DNA of 64,000 nucleotides from Oopsacas minuta (lineage: Eukaryota > Porifera > Hexactinellida > Lyssacinosida > Leucopsacidae), in NCBI GenBank assembly GCA_024704765.1, contig JAKMXF010000011.1, positions 62,001 through 126,000 on the forward strand, read 5' to 3'. Of this stretch, positions 12,139 to 24,244 are shown piece by piece (positions within the stretch are counted from its first letter, which is position 1; the number at the start of each line of letters is the position of its first letter). The position numbers and the translations under genes are program-made. The notes under the pieces are model-generated. The model did not search any database. It worked only from the letters and a program-made list of their open reading frames with translations, and was not told where the DNA came from.

Positions 12139-13150
12139 ATGCCTCCTTAAAGGAAACCAGAAATTAAGAGTGGGAAACGGTTTAGGATTGATGCTGAACG
12201 AAAGCGATGAGAACGGGATCACTAGACTGCTGAGCAGAGCAGATACCGTCTAGGCAAGCATACTGAACTCCAGTCTGCTATCTGAAAATGAGAATGTGAT
12301 AATTGCTAAACTTTCAGCGAAGCAAGGCTACCAGTATACTAATAGACTGTCCGAGACAGATCAGCAGACTGCAGTGTGTCTTGACACAATGAGAGCCCAC
12401 ACAAATATATGAAAGATTCTGAGACCGATGAACAACATGATAACCGCTTGGAACAAAGCGTTGAGTTATATCATAATTCTCTAATTTCCAAAATGTCTGC
12501 TAATTTACCCCGGTCTAACCCAGCCAGTGAAGATACTGACTAAATTGTAAACGAATTTCCAACGTGGTATGATATTCGTCTGCTCATTTTGTGGGTCAGC
12601 AAATGCTGTCACCTCATGAGATACTGACCTTCTTATGTAAGCCTCTAGCACATGTGCACACTATCGAGTTCCAGAAGCGGAGATTACCCCATGCATATAT
12701 ATTGTTATACTAACTGACTATAACAAAACAACGTGATCTGTCTCAGCATGATAGTATAGTATGCGCCGAGATACCAGATCCTGTTCTTCAGCCTATACTA
12801 TATAGCATTGTTAAACTTTGTATGGGCCAATGGTCGATGTGGTGTGGCAAAGAGAAACGCTCCTTGCACGCGTGACGGTAGTTGTTTTAAGAAGTTCCCC
12901 AAAAGATTCTCTGATGTGACAACTACTGAATCCATCTTCAGTCATGGGAAACAATATGTTGCATTCAGTCACGTCCAACATCCTTCCGGCTTTAAAGTAA
13001 TGATTAGTGGAGATTCCTCCTCTATATTCGGCCGACTATGGGTAAAAAATGTAAAGTATTGCAGAATTATTTGGAGTATATTACCCCTTGCAGTAGGACA
13101 TATCTGTCATGGATATGTCCTGTACTTCCTCCTAACAGTCGGAACTTGAG
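12139..13150 (+). pseudogene. Helitron Rep (rolling-circle replication initiator) relic
   Basis: Helitron proteins join a HUH endonuclease (Rep) to a PIF1-type helicase and move by rolling-circle replication. Here only N-terminal and Rep parts remain, in several frames. A basic, charged N-terminus starts at ATG 12139 (MPP, stop, RKPEIKSGKRFRIDAERKR), with SETDEQ-like repeats up to about 12480. IEFQKRRLPHAYILLY (about 12665-12715) corresponds to the HUH motif block. EIPDPVLQPILYSIV (about 12769-12813) is followed by RCGVAKRNAPCTRDG and KKFPKRFSD (about 12835-12917), the Cys-containing block after Rep motif 2. The second histidine expected in the HUH motif reads as Tyr. Many stops are present and the helicase part is missing here. 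Confidence 0.75.
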
Positions 13151-15226
13151 CTAACCATACTTCTCTGAACAGAACTATAGAAGAGAAAGATATTGGCCAA
13201 TCCACTAAGCAACCTAAGCTTTGTGAATTTTATGATGACGAACACGATTCTATTCGGGATTCTCAATTCACAGAAACCCAAAAGGATAGATCTATGGTTG
13301 ATGTACTCTTTGATACGATTATTAGTAATCAAATCAATCTGACTGTAAATTTGTTAAATTTTACCATTTATATGCGTGTTAGGATTGTCAGTAGCCTTGG
13401 CTTAGATATTCTAATAATAGCAACCCGAAAACTTGTTAAGCAATCATTTGGTTAGTTGTTGAAAATACGACTACCAATTCCTTGAAACCAACTAATTGCT
13501 ACTCTTGATCCAAATATCTCAATAGTACTAGTATTATGTGATGGAAATTGATTATTCAGAACATTACCCCACGTAATATTTATATCATATGCATTAAGTT
13601 ACAAAACAAACTTTAATATAGGCAAACTACACGAACTCGTTTTACAAAATTCGAACTGAAGATGCTTGACCAATATAGAAATTTTGAGATAATTAAACGA
13701 TAAGATAACAACATTAGGTTAAATTATATTATGAAAAATTTCTATAAAAAAAATGTATTAACTGAAATATCTGTATTTGAGAAATACCAAGTCAAAATAC
13801 AAAATACTGAAACTCCACACTTCCCACTTCACCAATTGCTCAAGTCAACAGCAATACTACATTAGCAAGATCCATTATCAGGTAATGCTCTATTTGTATA
13901 CAAAGTTCGTTCCATAACCTGTTCGATCATATAAATCCAGCAGCACTCACAGCCACTTTCAGAGGTATTTGAGCTTCTCCCCCTCCCCTAATTCCCAAAA
14001 GAGGTATGAAGAGAATAGGTGCAGCGGGGTTGCATTACAATTTCGTAAAATTCATTTGTAACTGGATATCCTCTCGGTAAGTACCTGGGCATTCACTACA
14101 TTTATTAGTTACATTTCGATACTTAACATTCTTACTTGAGTTCGAATGCATTATTATTATTCTTTTAAATTTAGAACCTGGAGGCGCTGAAGCATATAAG
14201 CTCGAACAAAAAAAATTAGTATAATCTTCTATTTGAGCTCAATATGCTTGTGCAAAATAGTATTTACCGTTATATTAGGTCCACATCATGAGGAAATACG
14301 CAAATTATTGAATAAGAGACAGGCACATCACACATATTTATAATTTGATTTATATATGTAGTAATGTATATTTACTCATACATTTAAATATTGCAAGATC
14401 ATCATATATTTAATTAATTTGATCTATTATATCAAACATTGACGCAAATGTAGTGCAATTTAAATCTACAAACTAGAGCAATTACAGCGTGAAGAAATTT
14501 AAGAAGGCGAACAAATAAATTGTTTATAACTAGAAGCACGCAGGCGCCGAGCTACCCAGATCTTAGAGTGAATTTATACACCCAAGGGCTGTGGGCCTGA
14601 GAGCGGATACTGAAGTGTTCGCAACTGCGTAGTTGCGAGCAAGCGAAGCATGCTTGTTTTACAAATTGATGATTTATCGGAAGGAAAGTTTTCATTTGTA
14701 GTCCTAGTTGAAGAGAAATATCTAAGAAAGAGGATCAAGGTCTACTATGATTTACAAATTTCGATGTTGAGATGAATATGTTTTACTAATGAAAGAATTT
14801 TCATTGGGAGGGAATCAGGGAGAATTTTTACAAGTCTTTTGATGATGGGGAAGGTTCTATTCGCCTAGCTATGGATGAACATATACATATTTATTAGCTC
14901 CTTGATTCCAAACACCGAATAACATCTTACAAGCTCGAAAATCGAGATTCGATAGTATACTTAAAGGGCAGAGGGCATATTTAGAGATTTTCAGAAAAAA
15001 CTACACATTTCTTCACAAATCAGTAGGAAGTCGATGTAGTTTCTTAAGCTATTAGGAACCAACGAAAGGTCTGGCGACTAGTATTCTGATAATCTAATCA
15101 AAGGTATATTCATCTTTCTCTCAATGTATAATCATACAAGATTTCAGAGGAAATGGATTGATATATAGACAGACATTTCAAAATTGGGTAAAATACTGAT
15201 TTAATGCATGTAAAATACAAACTTAC
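13151..15226. other. Intergenic or 3' intron of OGDH; no exon recognised
   Basis: A short coding-like run on the plus strand at 13183-13345 (KQPKLCEFYDDEHDS) may belong to the Helitron relic just upstream. Positions 14590-14660 contain a perfect small hairpin (gcaact/agttgc) followed by gagcaagcgaagcatgcttg, which resembles a Helitron 3' end. I looked on the minus strand for the last OGDH exon and did not find it. Confidence 0.45.
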
Positions 15227-15456
15227 TTGATTATCCGTGTGTCTTTCGTAGCTGTGTGGAGTCTTGGTTGAACATATGTCCAATATCCCATATTTTTTGG
15301 CTCTTCCTGAACCCATTTTAATGATGCATTCGGATATTTTTCAAACTCTGTTATTAGCAGATCATATGGAAATGGAGCAATCTGTTCAACAACGATAATT
15401 GGAACCATTTCAGTTAGGCCCCGTTGTTCGCGTTCCTTTGTTAGCTCATAGTATAT
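15227..15456 (-). CDS. OGDH: 2-oxoglutarate dehydrogenase E1, C-terminal exon (partial gene)
   Basis: This exon encodes 76 codons plus two bases of the thiamine-diphosphate-dependent E1 subunit of the mitochondrial 2-oxoglutarate dehydrogenase complex, which decarboxylates 2-oxoglutarate in the TCA cycle. Translation starts IYYELTKEREQRG and includes VEQIAPFPYDLL, EKYPNASLKWVQEEPKNMG and YWTYVQPRL, the strongly conserved C-terminal E1 segment. On the minus strand it follows a polypyrimidine acceptor (tttttcttttag) and ends at donor gtaagt. It continues directly the reading of the exon at 45033-45185. The sequence is nearer OGDH than DHTKD1, because the upstream exon has the OGDH-type TPKSLLRHP. 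A divergent OGDH paralogue is possible. Confidence 0.93.
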
Positions 15457-15769
15457 CTAAAAGAAAAATTACATTTCATCTCTCACTCTTCATAAGCATA
15501 TACAAACGTCGCCTAATAGATGCAAGATGTAATAGGAAATTGAGTAATTTGGATCAGTGATAATGGTGTATATGAATATGAGTAAAAGTGGTCACTACAT
15601 TGTAGAAAGAGTACACGAATAACCTATTGAATGTGTTGAATAATTTTAGTACAAAACGTTTTGGACACTTAAGCAAAGAATTAAGCTGGGAGAAAAAATT
15701 TGACGAAAACCAACAGGAATACGATAAGTTGGTAGCTGTTGAATTGAGATAATAAACTATACTGTTAAA

Positions 15770-16446
15770 ACGCAATTGATATGTATGTATATAATATATA
15801 TACATATTATTATGCCAAGAAATGATGAAGAAACTGGAGGGCCCATAGAGAAGATATTGGCAGACAGGGGTATTTTAGGCCTGGCTTGGACAAGTTCGAG
15901 CCTTGGACGAAAGTTCATACCTATGACGAAATTATGGGGTCATTGTGACCGTTTGGAATACTCGAAAAATAACATTTTTAAGCACTGCTAAGCCAATATA
16001 CATGATAAAAGTCTGAAATTTGTATCACAAGTGCCTCTCAATATGTTAAATGTCCTGACGTTATCACTTGGACCAAATTAAACCTCATCTTGAAATTATT
16101 ATGTTATCATGATTGCACGAAATATCCAAATTTTCCGAATTTCACTATTTTTGAGATTTTCAAGATGCTCGAGTCACCAAGTTCCCAGATTACAAAGCAA
16201 AACCACGTGACAGCTCCAGTATTACCACATAAGTCCATTAAATGGAATTTGGATGGGCCATGGGTAACAACAAATTTAAATTTCATCTAAAATTTACCTC
16301 AAGGCACGTAGTCCAAGTATATCCAGGCGCGTAGCCACCAAAACATTGACAAATTTAGATGTTTAGTACTCATGCTTAAACAAGGCGCAAAGCTCAATGG
16401 TACGTCCGCCCGTCCCGCAGTAACCTATCAAGCGAAGTGCGCTAGT
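15770..16446. repeat. Dispersed non-coding repeat, copy 1 (possible non-autonomous Helitron)
   Basis: Shared phrases with the copy at 24245-24885 run in the same order: gacaggggtattttag/atacaggggtattttacg, ctggctyggayaa, gagycttgga, tgacgaaattatg, aatatacatgata, and near the right end aggcacgtagt/aggcaggtagt. The right end caagcgaagtgcgctag followed by T resembles a Helitron terminus (CTRR before T). No protein is encoded. Confidence 0.55.
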
Positions 16447-16969
16447 ATATAGTAATAATTGTGCAGAGACAATGATGATTTACTGGAATATTCGGGACTG
16501 TTATTAATTTCTTCAGTCTAAAATTAAACAAATCTTGAGATCACAAGTTAATAATTAAAAAAGGCAATTTGGTATGTAATTCTACGAATGCCATCATAGG
16601 GTTACTTATGCACCAGTGAACGGTTGTTTTCAGGTGCCCAAGTCCGGACTAAGGGTCTGGATTTCTACAGCAATCGATAAGAGTTTTCCAACGAAGTGGG
16701 ACATTTAACAACTAGACGTATCATACTACACTGGTGACAAGAGCCCTAAATATAGAGGTGATAACATCTGATGACAACAACATATCCTCACTCAACTTAT
16801 GAATCATCACAATTAATGTGTCGATAAATTGCTGATAATATCATATATCACTATATCTTCATGTATCAGTTGCATTTTTCACAATTTACATTCGAAAAGA
16901 ATGCCACTTAAGAAATTCATAATTCCCTGAAATGATTCTAGTGAAAGGTTTTGTTAGGTTATGGTAATA
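16447..16969. other. Intronic sequence, no feature recognised
   Basis: AT-rich spacer between the non-coding repeat and the mariner element. No coding or structured signal was recognised. Confidence 0.5.
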
Positions 16970-18302
16970 CTACGGGCGTTCAATAAGTAGTCGTTATCAC
17001 ATTGTAATTCTAAATTTTTTTAGTATAATTGTGCATTCAGTGATGGAGCTTCTCAAAGTATTCCCCTTCGTACTGTAAAACCAATTTGGGCCTTTTTATC
17101 CAATTGAAAAATACTTTTTTGTAGTCTTCGGTTGGTACACCTTTCATATACTGGAAAATCGCTGATCCTATCTGAGCTCGACTCTCGAATTTCCTGCCTG
17201 ATAGATGTTTCTTTAGCTTTGGAAAAACCCAAAAGTCACAGGGAGCTAGATCTGGCGAGTAGGGAGGGTGATCTAGTTCCACAATCTTCATAGCTTCTAA
17301 CTTTTCTCTAACCAGCTTTGTCTTGTGCGGTCGGGCGTTATCATGCAATATTCGCAATCCACGAGTTCCAGTCCTTGGCCGTCGATTTGGTAGAATTTTT
17401 CAACCTCTGTTACACACTCATTGGTGTAGAAGGAGCCTGTTATTGTTTGGTATTTGGCGACACAAATCTGGCACACTGGACCATTAGAATAAAAAAATAT
17501 ACAGCACATAACCTTCGGGTCCCGAGAGTCATGTTGAGGGATCATTGGTGGGTCCTGTCCTTTTGCCACCCATACTTTGTTTGCTTCTTTTATAAAGGCT
17601 CAGAATAACGTACCCAAGTTTCGTCACCTGTTACTATTTCAAATAACCTTCTGGAGTCAGCTCGATCAAACTCAGAAAGCAATTTAGTAGAGCATTGGAC
17701 CCTCTTTGCATTCTGGGCCTGAATTAGTAAATGCTGTACCCATCGAGCACATATCTTTCCGAATTTCATATTATCATGTACAATAGCTTGAACAGTTCTC
17801 ATTGAGATCCCAACCGCATCAACTATCTCCACAAGCGTGATATGAGGGCCTTCTTCAAGTAACGCGGATACCTCAAGGATATTTTGTCACTGGCGCTGGA
17901 AACTGTCTCCCTATTCTTGCCCCATCTTCAATGGACACTCTACCATCACGAAAGCGTCTAGCCCCATCAACAACAGTGGAATATGGGAGTGCTGTATCCT
18001 TATAAACTTCCTCTAAATCTTTGTGGACATCTGTTGGTGAAATTTTGAGCAGTGTTCTGATCTTCACATATACTCTCTGCTCAATTTTGAAATCTGTACT
18101 TTTTGAAGCCATTAAAAATGTTACTATAATAAACTGTCAAAATGTAAATAGGTACAATATTAGACGAGACATCAGAATCAGAACGCTTTGCATTATTGAA
18201 TTCACAAAGGATGGATAGTTATTAGAAAATTCAGTTTAATCTGGGTCGAAATATCCCGACTTACAAAATTCGGGATAACGACTACTTATTGAACGCTTGT
18301 AG
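16970..18302 (-). mobile_element. mariner element (copy C), complete ends
   Basis: The 1333-bp length is typical of mariner. The inverted ends share gcgttcaataagtagtcgtt (16976-16995; reverse complement at 18277-18296). TA lies at 16968-16969 and 18303-18304. The transposase gene is on the minus strand, the same direction as OGDH. Confidence 0.92.
17037..18112 (-). pseudogene. mariner transposase, broken
   Basis: The start is at 18112 (MASKSTDFKIEQRVYVKIR), with an N-terminal paired-like helix-turn-helix region. The catalytic blocks are TGDETWV (about 17606-17626), HDNARPH (about 17326-17346) and YSPDLAPCDFW (about 17230-17262). The spacing of the second and third aspartates is 34 residues, as in mariner DD34D. 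The protein ends EGEYFEKLHH, the usual mariner C-terminus. Frameshifts near 17870, 17590-17600 and 17300-17340 break the gene. All three catalytic aspartates can still be read. Confidence 0.92.
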
Positions 18303-18395
18303 TAATTATAAAATTTGCATAAAATACGATTTGCTGATAGCCAGAGTCTACATTGCTTCACAGATAAACGACAAGTATTGGGAATATTTCTGATA

Positions 18396-19757
18396 TATAG
18401 GGTGAGCCGCGGGAAACCGGTTGAAACAAATTTTGTATAATTTCTAAACAAAAAAAGATTAGTCAATTTTGTAAAAAGTATATTAAGGTTTATAAAGTGA
18501 TATTTTAATTTTCATCTTGTAGAGTATCTATCTATTAATAATATGCTCGATCCAGTTCCCATTTAAAGATCTCACTTTTTTCAATCTCGTGAGGATATTT
18601 TCTGAGACTTTGTTCAGTGTTTCTGCCTTGATCCGTCTTATTGCCCAGCGAATGTTTCTCTTGAAGTCTTTGCTAGTCTCAGGGATAGGATTGGAGTAAA
18701 ACCTTGCTATTCAGGTATCCCCATAAATAAAAATCACATGGGTTTAGATCTGGGCTGTACGGTGGTCAAAAGAAATCACAGTTTCGTGAAATCAGCTGTT
18801 TGTCAAATTTCTCTCTAAGAAAGTCAATAACAACTTTAGCCATTGTAGGCGTGCGGTATCTTGTTGAAATGTTATACTACCAAGTTCCTTACGTCTTCTG
18901 AGAGTTGGAATGTAGTAGGACTTTAATATATCAAGATATCGGACACCATTCAGGGTCACTCTTGACCTTCATTATTTTCATAAAAACACGGACAATGATC
19001 CTCTTGGAGTCAACTGCACACCAGACAGTGACCTTTTCTTTTGTTAAAGGCTTACTATCAAGTAGATCTGGCTTTTCCTCACCTCAAATCCTCATGTTCT
19101 GTTTATTAACATATCCAGTAAGGTGAAAATGAGCCCCGTCACTCCAGTCAATATTCCCGATGCCAATTTCCTCCTTCTCAACCTTCGCTACGATAAGCTT
19201 TGCAAGAGTCAATCTCTTCTCTTTTTGGACAATAGATTGCTTCTGTAGGACCTGTATCATATATGAGAAGAGATTGAGATCATATTCAAGAATCCTCCTA
19301 ACTGTTGTCCTGGACAGTTCAAGTTCTCTTGAAAGCCTCCTTGATGAACGATGAAGTGAATCCGAAAGTTACCGCTTCAATTTTTCGATGTTATTGGGGG
19401 TCCTCATCGTCTGGCATGGTCCTGGCATAGCTGTATCAACTATAGTACGATTCTCCTCAAACCTCTTGACAATATTTTTGATGGTATCTGGTATAGGAGC
19501 AGTTCTAGAGTTATAGAATCTTCTAAATCTTCTCTGCGTTGTAACTATGGAACCATGATTTTTATAGTACCATTTTAAGACATTAGTCCTTCCTTCCAGT
19601 TTCAGCCTTGTCATAACTTCGTATTGATCTAATTGTTAATTAAACACAAAATAGCATTCTTCTTGCTAAAAAATGAAATGTTGACAATCGGAAAAGGACA
19701 TAAGTGGCTGAGTTATGATCATTCTATTTCAATCGATTTCCCGTGTCCCACCCTGTG
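18396..19757 (-). mobile_element. Tc1/mariner-superfamily element (copy D)
   Basis: The ends are imperfect inverted repeats (left tatagggtgagccgcgggaa, right reverse-complemented cacagggtgggacacgggaa), with TA at 18394-18395 and 19758-19759. It lies only 93 bp from mariner copy C. The transposase is on the minus strand. Confidence 0.85.
18535..19614 (-). pseudogene. Tc1/mariner-group transposase, broken
   Basis: The start is ATG at 19614 (MTRLKLEGRTNVLKWYYKN), followed by an HTH with FRRFYNSRTAPIPDTIKNIV and a second HTH with LSRELELSRTTVRRIL. The catalytic region contains NIDWSDGAHFHLTGYVNKQN (about 19110-19170; D in WSDGAHF), WCAVDSKRIIV, and PPYSPDLNPCDFYLWGYLNS (about 18705-18770). The HFHLTGYVNKQN and DFYLWGYL combination is seen in a large arthropod group of Tc1/mariner elements, distinct from classical mariner. 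Stops near 19370, 19085 and 18930 inactivate it. The end is TAA at 18535. Confidence 0.85.
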
Positions 19758-19759
19758 TA

Positions 19760-20365
19760 TTCTTTAATTTATACATTAAAACACAATCGATATCGCATGT
19801 ATAACCACGGTGTATGAAAAAATGTTTATATCTTTGCGTGACCAGAATTGTTCGAATATGCTGGAAGACGAGGCGGGATTATATTTGAAATTATGGAGGT
19901 GACTGGGAAAATTAGAGTAATGGACGAAAGTACACTACTATGACGAAATATGGAGTAACTGTAAATTTCAAAATTCAAAATCACATTACACAGGTCAACA
20001 AAATTTAACTTCATTTTCTCACTAAGTATTAGATTGACATTTCTAAGCTAGTTTTTTAAGCTGAATTCAAATCTGCTTTCAGATTCTTTCCAGCACGTCC
20101 AGTTTTTTCCCATCTACAAGTCAACGATTTTTATGTATTTCTTAAATTTTTCCTGTTATTTTATGGTACTGGCTGTCTTTTTGTCTTCTTACATGATACC
20201 CATCTGAAATAAATTAACGTTTCGATGTTTTAGATTAATGCCAAGATAATATCAATTATTATTCTAGCTCTTACATATAATTATTCACATTCATGCATGT
20301 ATCAACTACTCAAAAACTAAGGGGAAATACATATCCATCTAGAAGTATAAAGGTAGCTAACTAAA
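19760..20365. other. Intronic spacer
   Basis: AT-rich spacer between copy D and family copy 1. No recognisable gene, repeat boundary or structure. Confidence 0.5.
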
Positions 20366-22029
20366 TTAAAAGTGTTGAGAGTATGACTTCCTTTTATATA
20401 TCTTGTTGGGATTATCTCTGAAGAGCCTCCAACAGTAATCGGACATCATGCCCTCATTCCAGAAACCTTGGTATCGGGTTTCCATCTCCTGTATGTCTTG
20501 GTGGAATCTCTCACCCTGTTCATCACTTACAGCACCAAGGTTCTCAGGGAAAAAATCAAGGTGAGAGTGCAAGAAGTGAAGTTTTAGCGACATGCGACAA
20601 CCCATCTTCTCGTATGCGTTAAGCAAGGTTTCCACTCCTTCTCTGTAGTTGGACGACTTCTTGTTGCCCAAAAAGTTTTCACAAACCCATTTGAAAGAAT
20701 TCCAAGCACTCATTTCTAATTCGGATAATGTCTTCTCGAAATCTGGATCTTTGAATACTTGTCTGATTTTTGGTCCTACAAATACTCCCTCTTTTAACTT
20801 TGCCTCGCTTAGTTTCGGAAATTTGCCTACCAAATGCAGACATCCTGCTGAATTTGTTTTGCCCATTGTTTTAACGAATGTTTTCATTAATCCAAGTTTA
20901 ATATGAAGTGGGGGTAAGAAAACTTTGTTTGGATCTACCAATAGCGAATGCTGTAAATTGGTTTTCCCCACTTCATAGGTTCTCTTCGGCCAATCACATT
21001 TTTTATAATGTTCGCCAGTTGCTCGGCTGTCCCATAGACATAGGAAACAACAATACTTTGTAAAACCTTGTTGCAAGCCCATCAATAGCCCGATTATCTT
21101 AAGATCACCGCAGATATTCCATATATGTGTGCTATACTGTATTGCCTCCAAAACTTCCTGCAAATTGACGAAGGTCTCTTTGAGATAGACGGAGTGAGCA
21201 ATTGGAACGCCAGGCTTTAGATCTCCGTTATGCAACAGAACAGCTTTCAAACTGCGTTTTGACGAGTCGATGAAAAGGCGCCAATCGGAGGAAGAATGTT
21301 CTTGTAATAGGTTTGCATAGAGTCCTTCGATATCATTACAATAGCACAGTGGACTATCAGTGGTGTAGTATTGAGCGAGATCGAAATTTCGCTTGCGATA
21401 GTGGGATACTAGGACATCTTTGTCGAGTAGGTTTTTCTGTTTGAGCCTGGATGCAAGGAGTTCAGCTTTGTCTTTAGATAAATCTAGATCCCTGACCAGG
21501 TCATTCAATTCTCCCTGTGTAAATGTTTGTGGCTCTAGTAATTCATCTTCCGGGACATAATTAGCATCTGTAGAATCTGCATGAACATCTTTCACCATAT
21601 CAGACCCGATTATAATTTGCTGTGGCTTGGGAATTGGGATTGGAATGAGATGTCGCGTAGAATTGGCCTGCGAGCAGAATCCAAGTCTGGGTAAATAAGA
21701 GCGTGCTTATTCTTGGCTGAGAATCCTGTAATGTTGATAAGGCAAAAGTAACAATCATCAGGGTGATTTTTCTCTTCCCTCCAGACAATGGGTATTGCAA
21801 ATGGCATTGAAACTTTCCTTTTGTTCAACCAATCACGTAGTCCACTTGAACAAGAAGTACATATAACATGTGGTGCCCACGACTTGTCTTGGTCACCAAG
21901 TGGACATTCGAAGTACAATTTGTATGTGTTCTTTAATTGATTTGTGATTGGTCGTCATTGTGATTTTACGCAAAAAAGACCACAAACGTAACAGAAATTG
22001 TCGGGATGAGTTCTACAACTACGATGCAT
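20366..22029 (-). pseudogene. Zinc-finger/RNase-H-like repeat family protein, copy 1
   Basis: This is the best-preserved of four copies. It starts at 22029 (MHRSCRTHPDNF). An N-terminal zinc-binding region has three CxxC pairs: CYVCG, ICTSC and DDCYFC. A 410-codon uninterrupted stretch follows (21598-20366). In it FIDSSKRSLKAVLLHNG (Asp111), ICGDLK (Asp165), CCFLCLWDSR, LPPLHIKLGLMK and DEQGERFHQDI (Glu363) are shared with the other copies. The pattern around Asp111 looks like the first strands of an RNase-H fold, so a DDE-type transposase is plausible, but that is inference. I know such proteins only as uncharacterised and widespread in invertebrates. Lesions are one TGA at 21955-21957 and a frameshift near 21640. 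No terminal repeats were found. Confidence 0.8.
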
Positions 22030-22081
22030 GTTTATAATTTGATTTGCTTGAATTCAAATAAGTAAAGTCATTTATATTCCA

Positions 22082-22589
22082 GATAATTGAATCAAAATAG
22101 GCATGCTCATATAGCAATTTAGTAACTAGGTAATACTATACTATTGACAAAATGGATATTGGATTTCAGAATAACTAGGCGTGCTAGAGAAATTCTGATT
22201 GCAGATTCGAGTTCAGCATTCAAAAGTATGCTAAGATAAATGTATGTGATCTCTGATGAGAAATCTTGTTGAGTTGTGTTATCGAACACTGCTCAGCCAT
22301 TATAATTGATAAAATTTATCATATAGAAACCTCAATATTACCAATTTGTGAACATCATGATTACAACTAAATGTAATATCACCATGGAATCGTCAGGTTT
22401 TGATGAATGTACAATAATCCAATTATAGGATTTCGAAATTTGGAAAAGTTATGGAACACTAAGTTCCGAGATTGATAATAAGCCAAACAAGAGTAGAGCT
22501 AGTGTCACTCCCGAAACCATTTAATACAAATATAAGACTAAGAGAAAATGGCTCAGCTATTATTTAACCTCGAGGCACATAGTGTATAG
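22082..22589. repeat. Dispersed non-coding repeat, probable decayed copy
   Basis: Phrases such as catcatgattacaa, atcaccatggaatcgtcagg and the right end cctcgaggcacatagtgtat parallel the right halves of the repeats at 15770-16446 and 24245-24885. It is interrupted at its right end by the hAT-type MITE at 22590. The left boundary is uncertain. Confidence 0.4.
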
Positions 22590-22941
22590 CAGGGGTGGGC
22601 ACAAAAGTTAGCTTCAGGCCGCCTGAAATTTGGAAGACTTGAGGATGTTTCTACTACCATGATTATATAAGAGTGTAATTGCAATTAAATATTTACTTGA
22701 ATTACAAAGCCGTTACAGAAAGGTAGGTAATTACTGATGAATAAAATATACTGATCCCAAGTCAATGAAGGCTACAGGTGTCAGAAAAACACACCTTTAA
22801 CTTTCATTGACTTGAGATGGGTATGTTTTAAAAGGGTATGAATTTGGGCCGCATTCATGCCCTTTTCAAACGAACCACGAAGGCCACATAAATTAAGCGA
22901 GCGGGTTTCATGCCGCGCGGGCCGAACCTTGCCCACATGTG
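22590..22941. mobile_element. hAT-type MITE with perfect 8-bp target duplication
   Basis: A 352-bp non-coding unit starts caggggtgggca and ends with the related inverted form (tgcccacatgtg). It is flanked by the 8-bp direct repeat gtgtatag at 22582-22589 and 22942-22949. CAGGGGTGGGC-type ends plus an 8-bp duplication are classic for hAT elements. It inserted into the right end of a decayed dispersed repeat. Confidence 0.85.
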
Positions 22942-23059
22942 GTGTATAGTATTTCCCGCAGGGGAGCAAACAAAGTATTAAGAAGCTAGCGAATGGAACC
23001 TAAGCTCTCTCCGTGGAATGATGTGTGAATTATATGGCCGCAGAGACCTAGAAATCAAA

Positions 23060-23480
23060 ATAAGCTGATCATATTTCTATGTTAGGATGTCTAGAATTGA
23101 TTGATAAAGAATAATCCACTGGGGCTGACAGTTGGAATAATGGGAAACCTTTGGCCTGGCTCGGAGAGGAATAAATTTGAATAAATTTTAACATTTTTGG
23201 ATTTGCAAAACAAAATTATTCAACGGGGCTTAACCAACATGCTAGATAGATGGTTGATATTTGAATCATAGAGGCCATACATAGTGATTTATAACTTGAT
23301 GTTACACTAAATGGTATACAAATCATGAAGTTATGGTGCCATCATGTTTGCACAAAATTGAAAATTCCCAAATTTCGAAATTTCTGCTTAGTCCTGGGGC
23401 GTTCAGAAAAATAGGGAACATGCGCTTTAATTTGTATATGATAAATTTGAAATACGAACTTCTCAATGGTTCAAGGTGTT
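23060..23480. repeat. Dispersed non-coding repeat, fragment
   Basis: The phrases ggcctggctcgga, ggggctgac, ctagatagatggttgatatttgaatc and ccatcatg match in order the repeat at 24245-24885 (ctggctcgga, tgatagatggttgagatttgaatc). The boundaries are approximate. Confidence 0.5.
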
Positions 23481-24244
23481 TGGCTCGAAACGACAAAAAG
23501 TGAACTTAATGTTAAATATGGCTCATATTTCTGATAAAATTTAGAAATATTTTGACAGAAAGAAATAAAGTAATTGAAAAATTATAATACAAGTATTTAC
23601 ATCAGTTTGACCAACAATCATGCAATTCCTCTGTTATCAAACGTGTACCCTAGTCTATGGTGTTATTTCAAAATGATAAATAAACTCTACCATCAGAACA
23701 CTACTCGCAGATTCCATTACAGTATCTTTCGTGAAATATTTATAGCAGGAAAAATTTAAGTTTTAAGAAAAGTTGACTTTTGCACTTCGGTGAAATGAGT
23801 CGGAGACTTTCCTTGCTCTTATGATAAATACTATTACATCCAATGTATATGATGTTTGTAATTTGTCAATCGGATATTGCTTTTAGCATTATCTAGCTCC
23901 AGAAGAAGCAATTTATTAAAATCTTCATGTAAATTCCCATTCTAGTTGAACGAAACAACAGTATAATTTTCAGATTTTCGAGATTTTGGAGGCCGCTGGT
24001 ACTTACAATAATTATATCGAAAAAATGTGGTGTAAAATATGTTTCAATATTATATTTTTAACTATAGTATATTTAGATATTTTCTAGCTGCATACAATGA
24101 TATTTAGATCATATTTGAGTGAACTGATAGCGTATTAAATATATTCACTTTAAGCAAGATTTAGCTTTTATAAGTAATATACCAAATTGACTGAACCACA
24201 AGAAATATTATAAAACTGATATCTGGAATATTAAACGCAGTTAT
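23481..24244. other. Intronic spacer
   Basis: AT-rich with no recognised gene or repeat. Confidence 0.5.

Noticed and set aside
15227-15456. OGDH exon captured by a Helitron
   Set aside because: Helitron-like ends lie on either side, but the exon has intact splice sites and continues in phase from another exon 29.6 kb away on the same strand, so a real gene is more likely.
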